This document shows, in pieces, positions 8,992 through 16,532 of a stretch of 35,482 nucleotides of DNA. Location: assembly GCA_016874935.1 (NCBI GenBank), contig VGSS01000018.1, positions 1 to 35,482 of the forward strand. Direction: 5' to 3'. The notes under the pieces are model-generated. The model was not told where the DNA came from. It worked only from the letters and a program-made list of their open reading frames with translations, and searched no databases. The position numbers were made by a program, and so were the translations under genes. This DNA comes from Deltaproteobacteria bacterium (GTDB lineage Bacteria > Desulfobacterota > BSN033 > UBA1163). Each line of letters starts with the position of its first letter. Within the stretch, counting starts at the first letter, position 1.

Positions 8992-9057
8992 AGAGATAGA
9001 GTTGCCGGGGTCAAAGCTAAACGATACGCTTCACACGAATAATAAAGAAGGCATTGA

Positions 9058-9120
9058 GCCTAACGAGTCGCTCCACCGGAGCGTCAATAAATCCGGCTCC
9101 CGGTGATGCCTGCGTTATAT
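9058..9120 (+). repeat. Candidate integron attC site 3 (alternative R' box at 9153-9159)
   Basis: GCCTAACGagtcgctcCACCGGAGC-gtcaataaatccg-GCTcCCGGTGatgcctgCGTTAtat: 9-bp stem with one extrahelical C, TAACG/CGTTA boxes. Left arm CCTAACGAGTCGCTCCACCGGA resembles site 1 CCTAACAAGGCGCTTCACTGGA. Confidence 0.75.
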
Positions 9121-9323
9121 TTCCTTTCTTCCCGTAAGCATCAAGGCTGGATGTTAGGTTACTTTACGGATAAGTAGGTATTAGCTTAAAAAAAAGAAAT
9201 CGATATTCAGTTGTCAAAGAACGAAAGCCATTCCAGCTTCGATCGTTAAAAATCCATGTTACCTATGAGGTATAGAATAAACCCTTTGTGGCGTCTTGTA
9301 GCGTCACAGGAGGATGTTGTTTC

Positions 9324-9542
9324 TCATTGCCCCGTATCGTCTTGTTGGGTATCCGCTGCCCTTTTCCGGTTTTGGAGAATCCATCTCATAAAAGCTTCTT
9401 CATGGTAGAAGGTCTTATTTGCCAGGTTTATCCAGGGAAGCCCCTTTCGCCTTAATTCGTATAGGCTTGACCTTGAGACTCCCAACGCCTCGGCTAAATT
9501 CTTTTCTGAGATTAGTTGTTCTATCTTTAGTTCTTCGCTCAT
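9324..9542 (-). CDS. AlpA/MerR-like helix-turn-helix protein
   Basis: LISEKNLAEALGVSRSSLYELRRKGLPWINLANKTFYHEEAFMRWI; strong SD AAGGAGGT upstream of ATG. Confidence 0.75.
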   Translation of the reverse strand: MSEELKIEQLISEKNLAEALGVSRSSLYELRRKGLPWINLANKTFYHEEAFMRWILQNRKRAADTQQDDTGQ

Positions 9543-9732
9543 CCGTTAATACCTCCTTATCGGCTTCCCTGCATATCAACCGGATAGGACAAAAATCAAC
9601 GAGGGCTTCCCCTCCACATCTTTCACAGGTTCTTTTATTTTCTTTCCACTCCAGAAACGTCTTCAACGCTTCAGCCTTAGACATCCCTGGAGCAATCCCT
9701 AAACGTTCCCGCCAATAGTCAAAGGTTTCCAT
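9415..9732 (-). CDS. Small zinc-ribbon-like protein overlapping the next gene
   Basis: N-terminal METFDYWRERLGIAPGMSKAEALKTFLEWKENKRTCERCGGEALVDFCPIRLICR; C-terminal part overlaps 9324-9542 in another frame. Confidence 0.5.
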   Translation of the reverse strand: METFDYWRERLGIAPGMSKAEALKTFLEWKENKRTCERCGGEALVDFCPIRLICREADKEVLTDERRTKDRTTNLRKEFSRGVGSLKVKPIRIKAKGASLDKPGK

Positions 9733-9735
9733 CTC

Positions 9736-11433
9736 TCACTCCACCAGCCCGAACCCTGGAGCAAATACATCGAAGTCCGTCTCTGCGTATTCCGTCCTTC
9801 GGTTGTAGCGGTTAAAGTTTTGAGCCACCGGGATCTTCGATGAGGCAAGGTAAAGGTAATTTAAAGCATGTCTGTAATGATCCTCCCCTAACTTCCTGTA
9901 TCGAAATTCCCTTGAACCTGTTTCAGAATCTTCTTCAAGCACTTTAGCAATGTTTCGACACTGTTGAGCGAAGCGGTCAACCTCTTCACATCTTCGGGGA
10001 AGAATCATTTTCCCAGGTGTTACAAACAACTCATGTGTTGAGTCGCAGACCTCCGTTCGATTCACCCTGAGCATGTTATCCTTTTCATCCCACTGAGGGC
10101 CTTTGGTAATTTTATCTTGATAGTCACAAAGAAAAACCGAATACCTCTCCGCTGCCTGAAACTCCCTGACCTTTCGCATCTCCGGTTCAAGGTCGATGAC
10201 AGCGGATTGAACGTTGAGCCTCTTGGCAATATCGTGAACATCATCGAAACTCGATACCCTGGCCAAATAACAAACCTGCAAGACACCTTCTTTAGGTTTA
10301 AACCCGACTACGACGTGAAGCGTTGCGCCCACATCGACCCCCATAGCGCAGGGACCTATCTCCTTCGGTGACATCACATCCTGACCACAACAAGAATAAA
10401 TATCGGAGATAGAAAGCCGGTTTTCTGCTGCGACGTAAGCCATGCCTAACTTGCTGTTGTAAACTTCTGTGATATTTCCATTCGGGGGATCATTAAATGC
10501 CTTCAGAATGGCCCCAGGCTCCACGTAAACAGAGTTTAATTGGCTGATCCACCATCCCACCATGTCTTTTGACCTCTCAGGATACTGAGCAATCCATCGG
10601 CCATTTCTGGGAAAGATTTCTTTCTTACACTTCTTACAGGCCCGGATGACTCCTTTAGGGGTATCAAGAAGACATTCCGGGAACTCCAACTCCAGGCATG
10701 TTTCATGGCCACAATGCTCACAGCGAATCATCCAGACTCTTTGATCTGAATTCTGATAGAGTTTATCTATGCCATAGTCGGGAATGCTGGGCGTCGAGAG
10801 TGAAGCCTCTTCTTTAATTTCTGAATGACTCATTCGTTCCCTTGCTAAGTCCACCATCGAAGGTTCCATCTCGTCGATCTCGTCATAGACGACCCGATCA
10901 ACCGGGACTCCTTTTAGCTGAGAGGAACTCTTTTTTATTCCCTCAATTCGACTTGTGCTCCGGGCTCCCCTGAGATATAAGAAGGCTCGCTGAACTCTTT
11001 TGATAGCCACGGCATCGGTATCCTGAACATGGAGAGCCACCTCTTTGGGGTTATCCCGAATTAAAGTTTGGAAACGACCTTTGCTGAAATCGCTCACATC
11101 AAGAGCCGTTGGAAATAGATAGAGAACTCCCTGGGGATATTTTGAGAAAATAAGGCCGTGCATGGATTTTATGACATTGATCTCGGTGACCCCCATCTGT
11201 GCGCCTTTCTTGTAGCACTGCCTCGGAGAATCACAGGTGAGCAGATCGAGTTCATACTCATGGCCTTCGAACTTAAACGGACGCCCTCCAACCTGAAGCT
11301 TCCGAACCCAGTCCAGAATATCGACCCTGCTCCTGCTGGCAGAAAAACCCAGGCCGTCAGCCTTCGCTAACAAGCCGTCTAAGAGATTTTCCTCCCCGGA
11401 GTTTCGCAATGATTTCTTGGCGGGCATCTTCAT
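9736..11433 (-). CDS. terL: Phage terminase large subunit (GpA-like)
   Basis: PRQCYKKGAQMGVTE (deviant P-loop), DRVVYDEIDEMEPSMVDLARERMSHS (Walker B), CEHCGH...CKKCKKEIFPRNGRWI zinc ribbon, MGVDVGATLHVVV nuclease region. MKMPAKKS start at 11433 preferred over track start 11520. Confidence 0.88.
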   Translation of the reverse strand: MKMPAKKSLRNSGEENLLDGLLAKADGLGFSASRSRVDILDWVRKLQVGGRPFKFEGHEYELDLLTCDSPRQCYKKGAQMGVTEINVIKSMHGLIFSKYPQGVLYLFPTALDVSDFSKGRFQTLIRDNPKEVALHVQDTDAVAIKRVQRAFLYLRGARSTSRIEGIKKSSSQLKGVPVDRVVYDEIDEMEPSMVDLARERMSHSEIKEEASLSTPSIPDYGIDKLYQNSDQRVWMIRCEHCGHETCLELEFPECLLDTPKGVIRACKKCKKEIFPRNGRWIAQYPERSKDMVGWWISQLNSVYVEPGAILKAFNDPPNGNITEVYNSKLGMAYVAAENRLSISDIYSCCGQDVMSPKEIGPCAMGVDVGATLHVVVGFKPKEGVLQVCYLARVSSFDDVHDIAKRLNVQSAVIDLEPEMRKVREFQAAERYSVFLCDYQDKITKGPQWDEKDNMLRVNRTEVCDSTHELFVTPGKMILPRRCEEVDRFAQQCRNIAKVLEEDSETGSREFRYRKLGEDHYRHALNYLYLASSKIPVAQNFNRYNRRTEYAETDFDVFAPGFGLVE

Positions 11434-11851
11434 CCACCTCCCCAATCGTTTCCAAAACGAAATTTTGAAATTTAAGTACCTCTTCGAACCCAAACCTTTT
11501 CTCATCGATGAGAAGAGCAAGCTCTAACTGCTTCCTTCCTTCGGACAGATACTTCAACCTTTGGAAATTCAACCCCTGACGGGTATCTGATGTAATATCC
11601 TGTTTTTTAATTTCGGAATTTAAAGTCTTGATCTCTTCAAAAACAGGACTCATCAACCGCTTGAGGCGTTGCAGTCCCTCGAAGTTTGATATTTGCTTTG
11701 GGCTTGCTTTGGCTGGCAAGTTCCTTTTCCGCTGAACAAAGAACGATACGGCTTGTTTGGAGAACCCCAGTATCCGGCCAACCTCGGACTGACTCTTTCC
11801 CTCGGCTAATAGCTTATCTACCTGTTCCGCTGGCAACCTGTGTTTAAACAA
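11357..11851 (-). CDS. terS: Terminase small subunit-like HTH protein
   Basis: N-terminal HTH (VDKLLAEGKSQSEVGRILGFSKQAVSFFVQRKR) and helical remainder, directly upstream of and overlapping terL. Confidence 0.7.
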   Translation of the reverse strand: MFKHRLPAEQVDKLLAEGKSQSEVGRILGFSKQAVSFFVQRKRNLPAKASPKQISNFEGLQRLKRLMSPVFEEIKTLNSEIKKQDITSDTRQGLNFQRLKYLSEGRKQLELALLIDEKRFGFEEVLKFQNFVLETIGEVDEDARQEIIAKLRGGKSLRRLVSEG

Positions 11852-12309
11852 TTCATACCTCCCACATCCTGCAAGTCTTTTAAATGCCCGCTATCTATTT
11901 TTCTCACCTCCTTCCATATCAATTTACCTACCTGAAGCATCCCCACACCTTGAAAAGCTAAAATTTGAAATATATGCCGGAGTAGCCCCCTGTATCTGCG
12001 CCAGCTTTGAAAGAGGGGGGGTGCCCTTCCGAACCCCCCGCCCCCCTTCCGTTGCTCGATGTCTAAACCTTGCACCCCCCATCCTGTGCCACCTGTCGCC
12101 TCTCTCTGTGTCTCAACATTACCCCCATCCCATTCTCAAGATACCCCCTTAAACGTCACAAACCCTCTCCCTCTGCTTACAACCCTTAAACAACCTTTAC
12201 CTGATAATCTTGATTAACTTTTAGGTGTAATACCCAAAGGTCAATCCAATGATTTCAATTAGTTATTAAACTCCGTTACCATCCACGTAGCCAATAACAC
12301 TTAAACACT

Positions 12310-12486
12310 TCATTTTTTGCGATGCCCTTCAATCCATTTATCAATATCATCTTTCTTAAAACGAAGATGCTTCCCAAACCTGAAAGCCCCAGGGATCGGA
12401 TCGATACTTCCCTTCCGGGTGTGCTCATAAATGAATGAGCGGGGTACACAGAGCATTTCTGAAAGCTGACCAACCGTTAGAAACAT
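12310..12486 (-). CDS. AlpA/excisionase-like HTH protein, 58 aa, absent from supplied ORF track
   Basis: Manual translation: MFLTVGQLSEMLCVPRSFIYEHTRKGSIDPIPGAFRFGKHLRFKKDDIDKWIEGHRKK*. Confidence 0.8.
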   Translation of the reverse strand: MFLTVGQLSEMLCVPRSFIYEHTRKGSIDPIPGAFRFGKHLRFKKDDIDKWIEGHRKK

Positions 12487-12578
12487 CCTTCACCTACAAG
12501 TTCGACATTTTTATCGAGATTGTAGACTTGCCTGAGAGTTTTGTTGCCATTTTTCACCAATTTCAACCTCCAAAAAAA

Positions 12579-12737
12579 GTTTACCACCTCGTAAACTCGA
12601 TTTAGTAAACTATTGGTAAACTTTGGTAAACTGTGTTTTGAATTATTTAATGATATAAATGGCTTAAGTGGTTTACCAGTTTTATGACCGTAAGAGTTTA
12701 CTACTACCCCTATAAGGGGTAGTAAACTCGGTAAACT
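12579..12737. repeat. Iteron-like cluster of GTAAAC/GTTTAC motifs with a near-palindrome
   Basis: Motif at about 12579, 12591, 12605, 12616, 12626, 12671, 12696, 12722 and 12731; GAGTTTACTACTACCCCTATAAGGGGTAGTAAACTC at 12694-12729. Confidence 0.75.
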
Positions 12738-12750
12738 GCTCTTTTTGAGA

Positions 12751-14658
12751 TTAAAATTCATCCTCATCCTCTTGGTCGAAAAAGGAGCTGACAAAGCATA
12801 AACCCTCCTTCGTCAAATTTCCTTTGGTTGTTAGGTAACCGTCTTTTGTTGCCTTTGTCTTCACCTTACTCACGAACCCTTTGGTTATACCCAAAGAGTT
12901 TGCTATCTCGTTTTGGGCGATTCCTTCGTTGAGCATTTTCAATATTTCGATTTGGTTTTTCCTCCGGACTGGTGCCCAAGCCCATTCGTTTCGGCCATTT
13001 GAATTCATGAGTTTAAATTCATGGTCTTGCAGGAGACTCATTTCCTTTGTGGCGATCCTATTTTTCTTGAACTTAACTATGAACCGACATCCGTCCTCAA
13101 TTTGGTAGTCTTGCGGTTTTGACAGAGATATGCTCATATCGATATTATCTTCCCGTGCGGATGTGCCCCTCTGTCCTCCGGTCCTGTTTTCGTGATGCAG
13201 GAGCGCAACAGAAATGCCTGAAAATCTTAGGTCTATCAGAAACTGGTTGATAGGGTCCCAATCTTTCTTGGAATTCTCATCGAGTCCAGGGGCCAGGGAG
13301 GCGATATTGTCGAACGCCACTAATTTAATTCCGTTATCGAGAATCAGGTTTTTAATGTCGGTTCTCCATCCCCTGTTATTTAAATTCGCCCTGGGAAGCC
13401 CCAGTAAATTGGCCTGTGCATCGCTGTAAATCATTAGGGGTGCTCTGCGGGGTGTATTTTTTCCTGCCGCTAAAATTCTGATCCTTTCTTGCATATCATA
13501 AAGAGCCATCTCGCCATCGATATAAAGGCAAGAAAGAGAAGATTCATTTCGCCATGGTCCAATACCTTCCCCTCTGGTGATTGCGTCAAAGCATGAAATT
13601 GTGAACATGGTTTTTCCCACGCCACGCCATCCATAAATTAAGACAATTTGTTGAAGATAGAGCCATGGGGCAAGGATCATTTCTCTGGGGGGAATTGGGA
13701 GAGTGAGTAATTTATCAGCATCTAAAAGAGCCGAAGAATAACGATCCTCTCTTTTTAGGAATTGACTTAATGGAGCATCGCCAGAAATCTTCTTTCGTGC
13801 ATCGGCCCATGTCTTGTTCTGGCAATGATGGTGGAAGCATTGATAACCGAGCTTCCCGCTTGTGTCCTGAATAATTGCAGAGTCCCCTTGATTATCTTTT
13901 GTGGTATGCCCTTCAGAAAAAAGACACTTGGAAAGGCCATAAATGGTTCGGGTTTCCTCCCTTTTTTCTTTAAACCCGATGTTGTGAGCAATCAGGTATT
14001 TTGGAACGTCTAAACTTCCATCCGGAATCTGACTCATCTTGGATGAATCAATTTTAGGCTCCTCAATGATTCCTTCGGCCAAGGAAAGAATATTTTCTGA
14101 TTTCGTCCGATGAATTTTTGAGAGGTGTCCCCACTGATCGGGATAGGTCTTGAACTCCGAATCAACAAAGACCGTCCTGTCCTGCTTAACCGAAACTCCC
14201 TGAAGCGGTGCGAAAACATAATTCCCGACTCCGTCCTGCGAAGATAAAGCATCTTGTTTGGGGAATATCTCTACGTCCTTGGCTTCCGCTAAAACATTGG
14301 ATAAGACCTTCCGCACAATCTTTGCTGAAACCGGCTCATCAAAAAAAGACCAGATGTGATAGCCCCTTGATCTCGACCGTTCGACATAGGGATAAAAATT
14401 ATTTTCAATCAAAATGGCTTGAATCATGTTCACTAATTCCCGGTCTTCTTGGTCAATATCAACACAGCACCAGCTCACGGTTGAATCCAATCGAAGGGGA
14501 TATGTGCCAACCCTGGTTTTGCCTTCGATGTGTTCTTGAATAACAGAGTCATTCAACTCCTTCTTCACAGAAACAGGCCCTTTGGGTGTTTCGACACCAT
14601 ACCTATCCAAACGACCTGAAAATAAGGATTTGAAAATTTCAATTTGCAAAATACTCAC
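12751..14658 (-). CDS. Replication protein: N-terminal AEP-type primase, zinc-binding-like middle, RepA/AAA_25-like ATPase, C-terminal HTH
   Basis: CCVDIDQED and SRSRGYHIWSFFDEP (AEP-like); CLFSEGHTTKD...YQCFHHHCQNKTW; Walker A GWRGVGKT; LVAFDNIASLAPG; LLHHENRTGGQRGTSARED; C-terminal HTH NEIANSLGITKGFVSKVKTK. GTG at 14658 preferred over track start 14721. Confidence 0.82.
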   Translation of the reverse strand: MSILQIEIFKSLFSGRLDRYGVETPKGPVSVKKELNDSVIQEHIEGKTRVGTYPLRLDSTVSWCCVDIDQEDRELVNMIQAILIENNFYPYVERSRSRGYHIWSFFDEPVSAKIVRKVLSNVLAEAKDVEIFPKQDALSSQDGVGNYVFAPLQGVSVKQDRTVFVDSEFKTYPDQWGHLSKIHRTKSENILSLAEGIIEEPKIDSSKMSQIPDGSLDVPKYLIAHNIGFKEKREETRTIYGLSKCLFSEGHTTKDNQGDSAIIQDTSGKLGYQCFHHHCQNKTWADARKKISGDAPLSQFLKREDRYSSALLDADKLLTLPIPPREMILAPWLYLQQIVLIYGWRGVGKTMFTISCFDAITRGEGIGPWRNESSLSCLYIDGEMALYDMQERIRILAAGKNTPRRAPLMIYSDAQANLLGLPRANLNNRGWRTDIKNLILDNGIKLVAFDNIASLAPGLDENSKKDWDPINQFLIDLRFSGISVALLHHENRTGGQRGTSAREDNIDMSISLSKPQDYQIEDGCRFIVKFKKNRIATKEMSLLQDHEFKLMNSNGRNEWAWAPVRRKNQIEILKMLNEGIAQNEIANSLGITKGFVSKVKTKATKDGYLTTKGNLTKEGLCFVSSFFDQEDEDEF

Positions 14659-14887
14659 TTCCAATCCTTTCTTTATCTGCCTGCTCCTCCCGGAGTTTAT
14701 ACTCAATCCACGCCCGCTCAAAGGCGTTTATAGCTCCATCGCATGCCCCAACGTTTGATAGATAAGTTCTCCACTTTTTGATACTATTATTCTTTGGACT
14801 TTCAGCATCTGCTTTAACATCCCTGGCAAAATCTCCAACCGGGTCATTCTGATTTGTCTGTTTCCGTAACCAGTTATGAAACTTCAT
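14639..14887 (-). CDS. YozE SAM-like-fold family small protein
   Basis: FHNWLRKQTNQNDPVGDFARDVKADAESP...YLSNVGACDGAINAFERAWIEY matches the remembered family pattern. Confidence 0.6.
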   Translation of the reverse strand: MKFHNWLRKQTNQNDPVGDFARDVKADAESPKNNSIKKWRTYLSNVGACDGAINAFERAWIEYKLREEQADKERIGSEYFAN

Positions 14888-15096
14888 CTTGCTCCTGAGT
14901 TAAGCAATGTGGCTTTTGGCCAAAGAGTATTGACAGGCACTTCCAAGGCATCGGCCAACCTTTTTTTCTGCTCCCGACTTGGTTCGACGGAATAGTTTTC
15001 AAAAATAGAGATCGAGCTTCTATGAACACCGCTTAACTTCTCTACATCAATCTGCCGAAGTTCCTTAAGAAAACGAACCTGCTTTAGTTTATTCAA
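14884..15096 (-). CDS. XRE-family HTH regulator (copy 2)
   Basis: LKQVRFLKELRQIDVEKLSGVHRSSISIFENYSVEPSREQKKRLADALEVPVNTLW; 4-nt overlaps with both neighbours. Confidence 0.85.
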   Translation of the reverse strand: MNKLKQVRFLKELRQIDVEKLSGVHRSSISIFENYSVEPSREQKKRLADALEVPVNTLWPKATLLNSGAR

Positions 15097-15302
15097 GCCC
15101 CGGTCTCCTTTTTTTCATTTTCAAACCAGATTTCACTGACTGGCAAGCCAAAGGCTGAAGCGATGCGTTTCTTCTCCTCTTCGCTGGCAGGCATCAGGCC
15201 ATTCTCTATCATGGAAAGCTTGGATTGGTTGATTCCCGTTAGGAGCCTTAAATCGAATTGGCTAACTCTTCTGACAACCCTGATTTCCCGCAAACGATTC
15301 AT
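15093..15302 (-). CDS. XRE-family HTH regulator (copy 1)
   Basis: MNRLREIRVVRRVSQFDLRLLTGINQSKLSMIENGLMPASEEEKKRIASAFGLPVSEIW; SD AAGGAGG upstream of ATG 15302. Confidence 0.85.
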   Translation of the reverse strand: MNRLREIRVVRRVSQFDLRLLTGINQSKLSMIENGLMPASEEEKKRIASAFGLPVSEIWFENEKKETGA

Positions 15303-15323
15303 CCACAAACCTCCTTACAAGGT

Positions 15324-15349
15324 TTCATGTTATTCATGATTTCATGAAA
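15324..15349. promoter_or_regulatory. Candidate XRE operator: three TTCATG repeats including palindrome TTTCATGAAA
   Basis: TTCATG at 15324, 15333 and 15341 just upstream of XRE copy 1. Confidence 0.5.
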
Positions 15350-15435
15350 ACATAAAAATTTTTCTTTTCATAGTCAGAAAAGGGGGACATTTTAAAAAAA
15401 TTTTGGGAATATTTGGGTGAGTAAAAGATGGGCAA

Positions 15436-16131
15436 TTATAAAGAAGAATGGGTGGTAATAGGGTTTTTCATTGCTCTCTCGATAGAGCTGGCGAAAGCAT
15501 CATTTGTTAAACGAGGATGACCCGGGACTTTTTTAAAACAGTATGAGATAAACCTCATAAACGGACTATTGAATTCCTCCTTTTTATCCTTTTTTGAGTA
15601 AGCCCCTCTTGTGAAACCTGCTTTCTTTCCAGTTGTCTCTCTGTAAATTTCCGCAAGTTCACAAATGTAAGATCTCAAAGACCAATCGAGCGGAGCTCCG
15701 ATCTTATGACTTTTCTTGAAGTACTTCCAATCCTCCAAAACCCCCTTGGCCCGGCCAGTGACGATGGTGGTGTCACTAAGATTCCGATCCAATATATTCC
15801 AGAATTCAAACGGAGTTTCGATCACTACAGCCATTTTCTCCCTGCTTTTATCATCCATCTTTCTTAAGCATTCCTGATAAAGCTTCCCGTATTTAATAAG
15901 CCTCTTCATGGCCGCACAGACTTCTGTCATTCTTGGACGTTCATTGATAATCATCATTGATGTGTAATAGTGAATTTGAGCAGTGATGATTTTTTTGATT
16001 ATCTGATCATTAAAAAGAATGTCCAGCTTTTGGAGGATTTCTTGATAATCTTCTTTCTTAAATAAGTCTCGTGGTACCTCAACAACATTCTCCCAATTTT
16101 CTTTTGGCTTTGCTCTCTTCTTCATCGCCAT
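15436..16131 (-). CDS. Hypothetical protein
   Basis: 231 aa ORF starting MAMKKRAKPKENW, preceded by AGAGGAG; no recognised motif. Confidence 0.65.
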   Translation of the reverse strand: MAMKKRAKPKENWENVVEVPRDLFKKEDYQEILQKLDILFNDQIIKKIITAQIHYYTSMMIINERPRMTEVCAAMKRLIKYGKLYQECLRKMDDKSREKMAVVIETPFEFWNILDRNLSDTTIVTGRAKGVLEDWKYFKKSHKIGAPLDWSLRSYICELAEIYRETTGKKAGFTRGAYSKKDKKEEFNSPFMRFISYCFKKVPGHPRLTNDAFASSIERAMKNPITTHSSL

Positions 16132-16224
16132 CTCCTCTCATGGCCCTCAAAATTGGGGAGCCCCAGGGTCTTGAGGAAGAGACCTTTTCCCCTGCGCAAG
16201 GGTAGGGGCTCCATCTTGATTTTA

Positions 16225-16243
16225 CGTTACCAAAACGTTACCA
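16225..16243 (+). promoter_or_regulatory. Candidate right integrase arm-type sites: two CGTTACCA repeats spaced 11 bp
   Basis: aCGTTACCAaaaCGTTACCAt; same motif, spacing and orientation as 3335-3353. Confidence 0.6.
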
Positions 16244-16363
16244 TAACACTCCAAAACAACCCCAAATGACCACAAATAACTAATACTGTTTTTATCATTT
16301 AACCGATTGATCTGTCAAGGGAAATCCTTGATTATCAACGGTTTGCGGGGATGGGCCTTAATC

Positions 16364-16410
16364 GGCTCATAACCCGAAGGTCGCTAGTTCAAATCTAGCC
16401 CCCGCTACCA
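16364..16410 (+). pseudogene. Displaced 3' part of tRNA-fMet = right att copy
   Basis: ggctcataacccgaaggtcgCtagttcaaatctaGcccccgctacca; no proper D-arm or 5' anticodon stem strand. Confidence 0.88.
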
Positions 16411-16419
16411 AAACCATCA

Positions 16420-16454
16420 AGGGGTTGCAGGAATTGCAACCCCTGATTTTTTTG
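16420..16454 (+). terminator. Displaced tRNA terminator hairpin
   Basis: GGGGTTGCA-GGAAT-TGCAACCCC followed by tgattttttt. Confidence 0.7.
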
Positions 16455-16532
16455 TTGACATAAGGGTCAATTTGACTATAGATAATAGGTCGAAGCAGAA
16501 ACAAGGATCAGAAACATAGATTTGAGAAAGCG

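Noticed and set aside
11818-12075. 85-aa ORF upstream of terS
   Set aside because: Low-complexity, translated from the G/C-tract region; no SD or domain signature.
12276-12473. 65-aa ORF in the track
   Set aside because: Wrong frame; the real gene here is the 58-aa AlpA-like ORF 12310-12486.
12477-12794. 105-aa ORF in the track
   Set aside because: Covers the iteron cluster and overlaps the replication gene end; no domain character; likely spurious.
16344-16410. Possible second functional tRNA-Met (tGCGGGG 5' sequence could pair with CCCCGC)
   Set aside because: D-arm is missing and the 5' anticodon strand (ATCGG) does not pair with CCCGA; best explained as the displaced tRNA 3' end.
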